From Heterobasidion occidentale (taxonomy: Eukaryota > Basidiomycota > Agaricomycetes > Russulales > Bondarzewiaceae): a DNA stretch of 64,000 nt. How positions within the stretch are numbered: position 1 is the first letter of the stretch; each line of letters starts with the position of its first letter. The position numbers and the translations under genes are program-made. The stretch covers positions 310,001 through 374,000 of the forward strand of contig JBCAQO010000015.1 in assembly GCA_039111635.1 (NCBI GenBank), given 5' to 3'. Positions 11,971-21,474 of the stretch are shown piece after piece. Below the pieces are notes generated by a model. That model had not been told where the DNA came from and did no database searches. It saw only the letters and a program-made list of their open reading frames with translations.

Positions 11971-14300
11971 GACACGCTTTGTGCGTTCGTGGTCAAACGC
12001 GCGCGGATCTGCAGGGTGAGAAAAGGGGGGCAGCCACTTGATGAGGCGGTCGCGAGCATGGCAGTGCGGACGAAGAACCGAAGGTGTAAGGAGTAACCCG
12101 TTTGGGTATGGGCGAGGGGGCTGCGGATGCGGGGCGGGAGCAGGGAGAGGGGCATCGAACCGAAATTGTGCGGGGATCGAGGAAGGAAGGGGTTGTGGTT
12201 GAGACGAGGGGAAGGGGGGGTGTTGCTAGGAATGAGGGGAGACGAGGGGTCATCGACTGCAGCGAGGAAGGGGCGGAGAGGCTCGGGGAGGAGGACGGGG
12301 GGGAGGAGGAGATGCCATGGGAGGAAGATCCCACGGGAGGGTTTGTCGGCCGGATTGTGAGCGCTAGGTACGTATCGAGCGAGAGCGACGTGGTTGTGTT
12401 CATCAAGGAGGGCATGGAGGCGTCGGAAGACTGAGTTGACGTGGCGGTTGCGACTGCGGCCATTCCTCCAGCCGTCGACAACGCCAGCATTGTCGCCATA
12501 GACGAGAAAGTGGGATCGGCGGGGGAGGGGTCCGAGGGCAAGGAGAGCGCGGATGAGGAGCTCGAATCCGGCAGCCTCAGCCCATCCGATGTCCCTGCCT
12601 TCTGCACGCCATCCGGGAAGGAGGGTCCAGGCGCGCCAGTGCGAGCCAATGATGATTCCAATGCCGACGCCGGAGCTCGCGTCGGAGAAAGCGTTGAGAT
12701 CAACAACGCTGTGAGGTCCTGGGATAGGACGTGGCTTGACATGTTGAGAGAGAGTGGTCAACCACCACAGGATTTCCTCAGGGGTGTGTCGGGGAGGGGT
12801 GCGAGGCTTGAAGGGTTCGTCGTGGCAGATGGAAAGCATGGCCTCGAGGCCGGTGAGGTACGCGCGGCCCGCGGGAATTACCGAGGAAGCGTGTAGAAGC
12901 TTACCGTGCAGCTTCTGTACCTCGAGGAGCGCGTGCGTGCGCGAGCCTTGCCATGCGATGAGAGCGAGGCGATACTTCTTGCGCTTGGCTTCGACGAGTG
13001 TTACTGTACGAGTTTGAAGGTCCCAGAGGAAACCTGTGAAAGGGAACTCGTGGTGAAAGGGGATATCCTTTTCCGCTTGCCAGGGGATGCCGAGTTGAGC
13101 GGAAATGGCGTCTATGTCCAAAAGGTTGCAGGTGTAGCGAGCCTCATTCGGGGAGCGGGGGGATTGTTGGGATAGGTCACGGACTGGGGATGACATATCG
13201 TCATTGAACTCGGAGCGAGAGCCGTCCGGAAGGACGGGGCCGGCGTTCCATATGCGGCCCCCGATGTGTTGGGGTCCCGGGCCCCGAGATATCTCAGAGT
13301 GCCAAAGGGAGCGCTGGCGGTTGTAAGCCGGGAGGTGTTCCCGAAGAAGCCGGAAGAACACGTGGTCATCAGCCCATTTCTCAATGGGACCGAGACCGGC
13401 ATGTCGCATGATGTCGACAGCTGCGTCCTGTAAGTTACCGTAGACGCCGGGGGTAGACCCAGTCCCGAAAGCGGCAACAGTGTCAATGGCGAAGGAGTCA
13501 TGGCCTGATAAGCGCACGACAGTCCCTGGCCATTGGGAGGGGTGTAAGGGAATTGTGCGGAATGCTTCTGAGACGTCTCGCACGGCTGCTTGCGAGCCTG
13601 GAGGGAGATGCCAGGTCAGAAATGAGAATATATCGAAGGTGCCCCATGTGCAAGGGTAATTGTCCGTGGTAATGCAGGAATTAATGGAAAAATGTAAAGG
13701 AGAGGGGGTGTGCGGGTAGGAGAAGTTCTGAACGAGACGGAAAGAGGTAGGTTTATGGGGTTTTGGCACTAGGGAGAGGGGAGAGGTTTGGAAGGGGCCG
13801 ATAAGGGATTCTACAGTAGAGCGAGAGAAGGGACCGAGGTAGCGACCTTTGGAAAATTCCGCCGAGACAATGGAGTCAAATTGCGGGGAGAGGATTATGA
13901 TGGAGGGGCTGTTCGGAGGAATATTAGTGTGTGTAACGTGAGGTATGCCGATGTGAAAACCGCGAGAAAGACTATGTGGGATCAGAGGGTATTTGGACAG
14001 CAGCGAGGCGGAGCAAAGCATACGAAGCCACGCCTCGGAGTGGTAGGGAGTGAGCGGGCTAGAGCGCCTGCGCGAGACTGCACGCATGCGCGCCGTGATC
14101 GTGTCCGCCGCACCCTGAGCACTCGTGCTTGTGGGGATGGGAGGTGGCTTTGCAACCGCCGGCACGTTGCCAGTCGATGCAGATTTCGACCCCGTTGGGG
14201 TAGATGATGCGGCCCTTGGCATTTCGTTGGGCACGAGTGGGGGTCCCGTTCCATAAGGTGGGGGCACGACAACGTGCGAGGTCGTGAGGGTGGCGGCCAA
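11796..14300 (-). CDS. Reverse transcriptase-RNase H of the retrotransposon
   Basis: Open over 834 codons. RT motifs in order: PFQTSPLSLVPKPHKPTSFR, RLVQNFSYPH, AAVRDVSEAFRTIPLHP (motif A Asp), DTVAAFGTGSTPGVYGNL (motif B), EKWADDHVFF (motif C, ADD rather than YxDD) and the thumb-like LHGKLLHASSVIPAGRAYL. RNase H follows: VVDLNAFSDASSGVGIGI (Asp), GWAEAAGFELL (Glu), LVYGDNAGVVDGW (Asp), ARYVPSAHNPADKPSRG (Asp). All catalytic acids are present, so the enzyme could be active. From about 12300 on, the frame loses family-like content. The recombinase N-terminal residues are found in the neighbouring frame from about 12100, so the true protein may be a fusion reached by a frame change. Confidence 0.9.
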   Translation of the reverse strand: MAATLTTSHVVVPPPYGTGPPLVPNEMPRAASSTPTGSKSASTGNVPAVAKPPPIPTSTSAQGAADTITARMRAVSRRRSSPLTPYHSEAWLRMLCSASLLSKYPLIPHSLSRGFHIGIPHVTHTNIPPNSPSIIILSPQFDSIVSAEFSKGRYLGPFSRSTVESLIGPFQTSPLSLVPKPHKPTSFRLVQNFSYPHTPSPLHFSINSCITTDNYPCTWGTFDIFSFLTWHLPPGSQAAVRDVSEAFRTIPLHPSQWPGTVVRLSGHDSFAIDTVAAFGTGSTPGVYGNLQDAAVDIMRHAGLGPIEKWADDHVFFRLLREHLPAYNRQRSLWHSEISRGPGPQHIGGRIWNAGPVLPDGSRSEFNDDMSSPVRDLSQQSPRSPNEARYTCNLLDIDAISAQLGIPWQAEKDIPFHHEFPFTGFLWDLQTRTVTLVEAKRKKYRLALIAWQGSRTHALLEVQKLHGKLLHASSVIPAGRAYLTGLEAMLSICHDEPFKPRTPPRHTPEEILWWLTTLSQHVKPRPIPGPHSVVDLNAFSDASSGVGIGIIIGSHWRAWTLLPGWRAEGRDIGWAEAAGFELLIRALLALGPLPRRSHFLVYGDNAGVVDGWRNGRSRNRHVNSVFRRLHALLDEHNHVALARYVPSAHNPADKPSRGIFLPWHLLLPPVLLPEPLRPFLAAVDDPSSPLIPSNTPPSPRLNHNPFLPRSPHNFGSMPLSLLPPRIRSPLAHTQTGYSLHLRFFVRTAMLATASSSGCPPFLTLQIRARLTTNAQSVSWPTGGKTPLSRSMAQASSSTTSYATRRMSQKSTGPRRLLPSSPPSFRPSRAHTLPAQ

Positions 14301-15616
14301 GGCAATATGCGCAGACGACGGGAGGTGCGTTGTCGGCGGAGGGCGGAAAGGAACGTGGCGTGGCCGCGTTAGAGGTGCGACGGCGGCGACGAGGGGGTTG
14401 CTCTTTAGAGGAGGGAGAGGGAGGAAGGGAGAGCGAGGGGGAACGGCGGCGCTTGTGAGAGGATGCAGAAGGGTCGTGACGCGAACGGCGCTCTAACGTG
14501 GCGTAGGGAGCGGAGGGATGGGCCTCGTTCCGAGCTTTGAAAGCAGGAGGGGGGGGAGGGAATGGCAAGTGCCATAGTGGGAGAGCGCGTTGCGCGAGGG
14601 GGGGGGCGCGGTGCGCGGTTCGCGTCGAAACATGCATGGCGGGTGCAGTGCACGAAGTGGCGGGCGACGTGCGCGAATTTGGCAGGTGCGAAGGATGACA
14701 AGGGGGGGGGAAGGAGGAAAAGGCAAGTTGGTTGTTAGCGAGAGCAGGAAGGGGGGGAGCGAGGAAAGGAACGGACCAATGCTGGAGTATTGCACACCGC
14801 GGGTGTACTCGGACGCGGTGCGATCAACGAATACGTCATTGATCACGGATATGTTGAAGTTTTGAGGGGTTTTGAGTAGGGCATGCCAGGAGCGGCGGAC
14901 GGAGGCTTGTACGAGCAGCATTACTCGTTTGCCGTACTCCGGGACCAAGGCCATAGGATGGTTTTCGAGGGCGAAGAGAAAAGAAGCCATCTGTTGCGTG
15001 AGGGCGGCGGGCCATTTGGCTCGCTGAATTTCCGCCACGAAAACGGTGCGGGCAGAGGAAAACTGTTCCCAGGACAGTTCGGAGTCTGGGATGACTTTGC
15101 GAGAGGGACGAGAGGAGGATGCAGCACGCAGAGTGAGACCCTCGTCAGAACGGGCCAGTGTGAACGTGTCGTCGGTGGTGGACTTGAAAGAGTCGGAGCC
15201 TTCGCGACAGACTTCTGGGGTGAAGTAGTAAAGCTCGACATATTCAATTAGCTCTAGCTTATGGATGGCGTAGGGAGGGCGTGAACCGGGAGAATGGAAG
15301 GCATACCCCCAGGGTTCAAGGGAAGGAGCTTCGGTTTCTTCTTGTCGAGCTCCTTTTCCGCCTCAGCCTTATCGGCCGCCTCCTGTTCGAGGCGGTCGCG
15401 TTCCGCATCCGCTGCAGCGGCTGCGTCAGCTGCTACTTGCGCAATCCATGCCACGCGATCCTGGTTATTGCCTGCTGTCCAGATGGCGACTAGTCGCTGT
15501 GCAGTGGCTGCGGGATCTTCCTCGGGGAAGCGACTGAGCTGGCGAATAGCTTCGAAGTCGGGGGAGGCGTAATCCGGGCAGACGAGGAGGTGGGGATCGA
15601 CCGCGAGACGAGGCAT
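14059..15616 (-). CDS. Gag-like ORF of the retrotransposon, zinc knuckles (frame broken)
   Basis: Starts at ATG 15616 (MPRLAVDPHLLVCPDYASPD) with an Ala/Glu/Lys helix, then KKKPKLLPLNPGG. The continuation YAIHKLELIEYVELYYFTPE, typical of basidiomycete YR-element gag, is in another frame. Adding one base in the G5 run (C5 on the + strand, 15306-15310) would join them. After EYTRGVQYSSI a possible intron (14776-14535) leads to RNEAHPSAPYATLERRS. The C-terminal part is Arg/Ser/Pro-rich with CAYCLGRHPHDLARC and a CCHC knuckle CSGCGGHDHGAHAC preceded by CIDWQRAGGC. It ends at 14059 and overlaps the RT ORF by about 240 bp. Role: nucleic-acid binding and particle formation. Confidence 0.75.
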
Positions 15617-15706
15617 GGCCGGAGAGAGAAATACAGGAGTATTTAGTGAGAGATGTTCTCTTGAAAGAGGAAAGGAGAGTAAGAATGGAACTCAGGAAAG
15701 AAGAAA

Positions 15707-15847
15707 GCAAGCGAGAGACTCGGAGAGGGCTTGCTTGAGCAACAGAATGAGAGAAAGGAATGCCAGCAAAGCGGGCACTCGGAGGCCTCTGGTCGGTCAT
15801 AGACCATATTCTAAGGTTGGGTCGTACCTTCCAACCTTAGAAGTCAA
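15707..15847 (-). repeat. Split direct repeat A1 (element 5' end)
   Basis: 141 bp, identical by eye to A2 at 10559-10699. It carries the 10-bp perfect inverted repeat CTAAGGTTGG/CCAACCTTAG at 15811-15840 and forms the outer end of the element next to host base 15848. Confidence 0.9.
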
Positions 15848-16205
15848 ACTCTGGAGCACCTTGCTGGGGGGTATGTTGAGAATACATAGGGCAGCCATGT
15901 CCACCATCGGTAGTCTCTGTCAGTTCGCGATATCTTTTCTCCAAATCTGCGCAGCGCCGTTTCAAGAGGATGTTTCGAAGCTGTAGCAAGTGAGCCTTCA
16001 TGATGGCCTTCGTGAGGAATGCAGTAGCCGGGGCGCTTGGGTCAAAGAGATGTCTGTTCTGGATCTGCAACCTCTCTAAATGACGACGCAAGACGATGGT
16101 GAGCGCGGAAGCGTAGGGGTTTGGAGTAGAGAGAGAAGACATAGTGCGAGGGTGCCGTCTGTGCACGCGAGAGGTGAAGTGAAGCGAAGAATGTGTAGCG
16201 GCCAT

Positions 16206-17145
16206 GCGCAGACACCCCCTTCAGTCCAGACCGGTGGATCACTTCGAGTCCGATGTGCATATTAATATCGAGTGAGCCTGGTTTGAAATACGACTGAATG
16301 TGGATCCGTCGTAGTGGATCCAAAATGGATTAACAAGGATCTACCCGGCTCAAGGGAAGTCTTCTCGGGGAGATGACCGAACGTGCTCAATTGCCTTCAA
16401 TTGCTTGCAAGAGCGTGGATCTTAGATCATCATTTGGTTTCGACGCACAGGTCTCGTAGTTTACATGGCTTTACGGCGGTCGTCGATTATGGTCTCAGCC
16501 GCCATTCCGTTAGTCTGCTGATGCCTACCTGCTATGCTGAACGGCTCGTATGGTGCCATGCCACTTAGGCTCGCTGTTTGCAAGGCCCATGTTGACTCGT
16601 TGAGAGTGGGAACTGTACATAAAGGCATGACGGCGTACATTCGGACCAAAGCGACTTTCTCGCATGATTCACCGGTTGTCGTAGGGATTTAGCTGCTTCC
16701 AAGCGGTCACATCGTGAGCTCGAGAGCGGACGGGCAGTGAGGGCTGCACGAAGAGGCACAAGGCGAACAAAAGCATTACGGAGAGCCAGTGATCGGAAGT
16801 TCCCACGGACCGAAGGCAGGTCGCGGAAGGTTACAACGCAGCTTTCACCGCAACCACGAGGCAGGACCGTCTCTTTGTCGTCGACCTCAACGCTCCCGTC
16901 GCCGTTGCTGTTGGCGACAGTCCTCAGCTCCGCGTCTCTTGGACATACACAGGCGCATACGGTCACTGTCTGGTCGCTTTCACGAGGCCCACTCAACTGT
17001 TCTTCTTCCTCAGCAAAGTGGTCCCCACGTGTTCTCTTTGATTTCTTTCTCTCCTCGTCAGCGCGCCAGCGGTCCAGAGTCTGATTTTTTCCTCCTCCAT
17101 AACGAACCCATTTTTGATGATTTTTCTCGCGGATCGCTCCGTTCA
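16206..17145. other. Divergent promoter region
   Basis: Separates the coiled-coil gene (-) and the Ser-rich gene (+). A pyrimidine-rich stretch at about 17030-17145 on the + strand fits a 5' leader of the rightward gene. A 198-codon reverse ORF across 16565-17161 is rejected as antisense to that leader. Confidence 0.5.
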
Positions 17146-20100
17146 ATGACATCCCGCCCAACTCGTCCCTCTTTTACCCACAGGAGACGTCCTTCGTCTG
17201 CTATCTTCCTTGGTTCGAATGCCAATATCCCCGACTTGCCAGAACCGCCCAGTCCCGGCGCAGCTTCCAACGGTTCCGGCCTTCCCTCGCCCCCCGCCAC
17301 GAATTCGACAGGAAGCGGCAGCACCGAAAACAACGGCAGCCTCCGCAGACGCTCTGTGTCCGATTCCACCACCTCCCCCAGCCCCAGCCATGCCGTGCAC
17401 TCCAGACCATCAAGTCCCGACGACGATATGCCAAGCGATTTGGACGATAACACTGCCAGGCTCACGCGCAGGCGCTCGTCGCAGGCGTCTTCGGAGAATG
17501 CTGCAGCTCTGCAGCGTGTCATGAGCCTCACCCAGCGCAACCGTATCGTGAGCATCTCCATCCATTCTATTTTTTCACGACACGCGCACATTCTCACGTG
17601 CATATATGCGCCTCGTTTGTGCATATAGGCACTAGACAAACTATCCAGGTTGAACACGCCCTCGCCTTCTCTTCGCATGTCCACATCGCCCTTGCCTCCC
17701 CTTACGGGTTCATCCTCGGCTAGCGGCTCGTCATCACGGCTCTCCTACAACTTTCATGACCCTGGTGGTCGACACAGAGACTCCGCTCGTTCCGGCTCCG
17801 AGACAGAACGCGAAAGCCATCATTCAACATCCTATTCCTCAGACGATCAGTCCCTTACTCCACCGTCCACTGCCGCCCAGCCGCCTCGTCCCAAAACATC
17901 ATCAGCCCCCTCTTCGCCTACCAAAGCCCATTACAGCGGGCGCAGCCGCGTGTACTCTCCTGGAGCTAGCACCAATAACAAATCGACCAGGAAGCGAGTT
18001 TCCGTGACGGATTCAGAGCGCGAGTCTGAAAGGGAGGACGAGAACGATGTCACGGTCGCTGCTCTGGCTGCTGTCGCTTCTCTCCGGAGAAGCCCGACGA
18101 ACACAACGATTGGTAGGAGAAGCAGACAACCTCTACCAAGAGAGTTCCGAGAGAGGGATGGCAGGGTCAGCTTTCACCATCTTCGACTTGTACACATGAT
18201 CTTACTGACTTGTGACTACCTTGCAGAATTCCACTCAACCTACTACTCCACATCGACATGCATCCCGCGACCGACATACCATTGCTACACTCGGGTCTCC
18301 TTCACCTAAATCCTCCGCAGCTACACTATACGGCACAAATCAACAATTATCTCCTCGACCAACGCGAGCTGGAGGAAGTAGGTTTGCCTCAACTGTGCGC
18401 GAATTGACTCGGAGACATCAGACACGGTGGATGTCGGAGGATCTCACTTCGACCACATCTGCATCCGTGGATGATGGTGACGACGACGAATCTGATCGGC
18501 CCAGTGCCAGTGGCAGAAGGCAGACTGTCAGAGGGGGCAGCATGGAAAATGTGCTGGGGACAAGACTGGTTGGTTCTGGCCTGCGCGCAGCAGGGATAGG
18601 CATGAGACGGGATGGCGGGGACGACGTTTTTGGCAGTCAAGAGTCGCAGGATAAGGCGCGTCGAGCGAGATCCAATGGTATGAACCCTAACGCGGACTGG
18701 GAAGACGATTCTAGACCCAGCCGGACCAGCGGTCCCCCACGCATCTCTGATCGTTCAGGTCTCTTCTATGATCCTCAGACCCCAGCCCCCAACGGTTCCT
18801 CTCAGCTACGACGCGAGCGTGCTCCTCTTACTGTTCTCCGGCCTGCCACATCGATGGCTGAGTTTCATCACAACGATGGCCCTAATACTGCGCCTCCAGG
18901 GCTGCGCACATACAGGTCTTCCTATGCACTGACCGCGACCGCGAAGGCATAGGTTCCCGACAGCAAATGCAGCACCCATATCCTCTACAGGCACCAATAT
19001 TTCAGGAGCGAACATATGGTCTACCTCGCAATCGGCCACGGGAGAACACGATCACAGCTTCTGGGCCAAGTAAAGTCCCCTCCTCTTCAGACCCACAGGG
19101 AGTGGAACACATACGATTAATGGACGAGTCCCTGTCTGTCTTCGAATCTCTCCTCTCGCGACTACCTAGTATGGGCGAAACTACAACAGCTACCATTCCA
19201 GAACTCTACCGCAACGCGCAGAGCATAGTTCGATTTTCCGAGCAGGTGAACGGAATGCTACGGACGAAGACCAATCGTGCTTTGGAACGGCAGATTGATT
19301 CCGAGGTCGCGGACGAGTCGGAAGCGATTGATATGGCAGCTCTGTGGAAGGATGTGGGAATGGATTTCAGAGATTGTTTGCGGGTGAGCGACGAGCTCGT
19401 GCGGACGATGACTGGTTTCTTGCTCGGTGTTGGCAAAGTATTGCGGGAGGCTGCCCCTGCCCCTGGTACAAGCGCAGCTTTGCAACATCTTAGGGGTTCA
19501 AGCCTGGATGACGACATGATGAGAAGCATGGTCAGAGGTGGCGGGTCTTCGACCACGGGTAGTGGTACCGGAAGCGGTAAGAGCAGTGCCGATAGCAGGA
19601 GGAGCGCCGATGCGAGAAGGAGCTGGGATCTGGCGAGAGAGGAGAGAGATTCTGACAAGGACATCCCCAAAAGAGCGTCCAGTCGAGCAGACGGAATCCT
19701 CGCGCGGTCGGCATCGTCGATGCTCCGAGAGAGAACTCGGGACAGAGGGGAGCGCGATCGGCAAACTAGAGAGCAAATTAACTTGGATGCTGATCAAGAT
19801 CCATCGCCGCGTAACTCGTCCTCAGGCGCAGGACCATCAGCGATAACGAGACGACTGTACACGCCCAGAGAACATCGGGATCGAGCAGCAATCGCATCGA
19901 TTGCCGCAAGCTCGAGAACGGATCTGTCTCTTACTGACTTGCAGCGAGCACGCAAGAGTATGATCCGTCGCCAACCCCTGTTTCCCGCAGTCAGGCAGCG
20001 TCGAAAACGGATCGACATCGTTCCCTTCCGCCGCTCTCGATCCCGACACCCCTTCCCTCGCTTCCGTCCGAGTCTTCGCTCAACCGGTCTGGGAATGAAA

Positions 20101-20693
20101 AAGGGAGTCGGCGCAAAGTGTCAACAGCCTCTAACATCACCGTACGTGCAAACCCCAACTTCAATATCTCAACTTCAAGCGCGACGACGGCACTCACGCC
20201 ACACACCGTGTCCAATAACATTACTCCTGACAGGACAGCATTCCCAATGCTCAGAAACGATTCCGGGGAGTCCACTTCGACGTCGGCGAAGAAGAACAGC
20301 GTCACTTTTTCTCGGCCATCGACGGTCTCGGTGTCCGCGCTGAATGGCCTCCAACAGCGTGATACTCGCAAGCGGACAATTTCTGCGACTTCATCGACGT
20401 CTGTAAATGAGAATGTTGCTCCCGTGCCTGCTTCCAACACTGCCACGACGCCCAACGTGCGTACACCTCGCTCCGGGTCGGAGACAGAGCGCCCATCGCT
20501 TAACTCTAGCGGTCGGCGGACTGTGGGTCCTACAAGGGCACGAGTGTCGCTGGACGCCGCGTTGGAAGAAGAGGCCAGAGCGGAGGGCAGTGGTGGCGAT
20601 CGGAACGGAAAAAGCGCCCAGACACAGACGGCTGGGTTTTCGTCTAGCACAAGGAGAGAACGGCGGCGGACGGTCACAGAAATATTCTCATAG
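17146..20693 (+). CDS. Long Ser/Arg-rich protein with helical core, function unknown
   Basis: The likely start, ATG 17146, gives MTSRPTRPSFTHRRRPSSAI. Exon 1 ends at 17547 (LTQRNRI), exon 2 runs 17629-18165 (ALDKLSRLNTPSP to RERDGR) and exon 3 opens at 18227 (NSTQPTTPHRHASRD). The protein is mostly low-complexity Ser/Thr/Pro/Arg, probably phosphorylated. One ordered block at about 19110-19460 (LMDESLSVFESLLSRLPSMG, ELYRNAQSIVRFSEQVNGML, DVGMDFRDCLRVSDELVRTM) looks helical. The frame changes at 18930/18931 (YALT to DRDREGIGSRQQ) without a good intron: one missing base would fix it. A second change near 19950 is explained by a 41-nt intron 19958-19998. It ends RRERRRTVTEIFS at 20693. I do not recognise the family beyond its basidiomycete look. 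Confidence 0.7.
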
Positions 20694-21474
20694 GCTTTCA
20701 TGTTCCTCAAAGGGTTGTGTGTATCTTTACGCTCTTGTCCTTCTGCGTCGTGAGTGCCCGTTCACCTTGACCGTGAAGAATATCGGCTCATCCACTCGTC
20801 GCGCGACACGACGGACATGCGCATTTTCTTGTTCAGTTTCTTTTTCTGTGTTTTTATTAGGAGTCCGTTGTGTGTGGCCTCACAACTGGCTGCCTTGTCT
20901 TTCTGTCCCGATCCATCGGACAATTGTGTGTGTTTTTATTCCCCGTTTGATATCCCTCGTGCGATCCCTCCTTCCCTCCTCCCGTTCCTCCCGTCCCTCT
21001 CAGCAGCCCTGAATCGCCCCGCTGGCCCGCATCATCTCCTGGTGAACCTGTCCCAAGTAATACATCCGTCTCCCACTTTGTCACATTCCTTTTCCCCTTC
21101 GGCTGTTATTAATACGTTCTTTTCCGTCTCCTGCCTTTCACCCTTTTCTCTGGTTCTTTTTTCTTCTCTGTGATATCAAGTGTTTTTATAGCACCCTATC
21201 ACGTCGCAGTATGTTTATGGGCTCTCCATGCATGAATATGATGGAAAATGAATGACGATTTTTCGTCATCCCTTTGGATGAGTGCTTCGTTCAACGTCGC
21301 CATGGAATACATGGGTACGTGCGTCCTAAGAACATATCTGAAAATCTGCTTCTGTTTTACACATAGATACCAATACAAACAATACAAAGTGGAGTTGGAG
21401 GGCCTTGCGTCCAACGAAATGAATGTCCGAAACCGGGCCAGAACACGGGAGCTCGACTGCTGCTGCCGCAACGC
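20694..21474. other. Convergent 3' intergenic region
   Basis: T-rich on the + strand between 20800 and 21190, as expected of a 3' UTR and end-processing region. No supported gene. Confidence 0.5.

Larger units (their letters stand above)
9292..15847 (-). mobile_element. Ngaro/PAT-like tyrosine-recombinase retrotransposon
   Basis: A complete-looking element of the DIRS order. On its coding (-) strand it reads A1 (15847-15707), gag, RT-RNase H, tyrosine recombinase, B1 (10924-10700), A2 (10699-10559), a 1-kb spacer, B2 (9516-9292). This split direct repeat plan, with B1 and A2 touching, is known for the Ngaro, PAT and Kangaroo groups. It differs from the inverted repeats of DIRS1. No methyltransferase domain was seen after RNase H, which favours Ngaro-like. 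The repeat copies look identical base for base, suggesting recent insertion. No target-site duplication is visible, as expected for recombinase-driven integration. Frame breaks in gag and between RT and YR may be assembly indels, introns or programmed shifts. Confidence 0.9.
8181..16205 (-). pseudogene. Coiled-coil protein gene split by a retrotransposon
   Basis: Function unknown. The 5' part is 15848-16205 (ATG at 16205, or 16142 giving MSSLSTPNPYASALTIVLRR) with a helical stretch RRCADLEKRYRELTE, up to QQGAP-E. The 3' part is 8181-9291 and resumes at EAHDPDQANSISEEQDEIEK. It runs through long heptad-like helix (ELERWTVELENKLVKMAAEQ, EGEQMRQEIDILRMENEAF), an intron near 8575-8632, and ends RQTGRLIETIMRD at 8181. 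Between the parts lies the 6,556-bp element 9292-15847. Joining base 15848 to 9291 keeps the reading frame (GAPE-SEAHDP), so the host gene was open before insertion. The host is about 420 residues and Gln/Glu/Lys-rich. As it stands the gene would read from its own codons into the element and stop three codons later (FDF-stop). The element lies in the same orientation as the gene. Confidence 0.85.

Noticed and set aside
12102..12896. Long forward ORFs across the retroelement
   Set aside because: Antisense to the RT-RNase H frame; Arg/Gly-rich shadows caused by the purine-rich strand.
9292..15847. DIRS1-type element or LTR retrotransposon
   Set aside because: End repeats are direct and split, not inverted; there is a tyrosine recombinase and no DDE integrase or protease.
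16565..17161. 198-codon reverse ORF
   Set aside because: Overlaps the leader and first codons of the Ser-rich gene in antisense and has no motif.
18833..18915. 83-nt intron as explanation for the frame change at 18930
   Set aside because: Phase fits, but it would remove a stretch that reads as coherent protein (TSMAEFHHNDGPNTAPPGLR); a missing base is preferred.
19940..20000. Second frameshift in the Ser-rich gene
   Set aside because: A 41-nt intron 19958-19998 with GTATGA donor and matching phase explains it, so no indel is needed.
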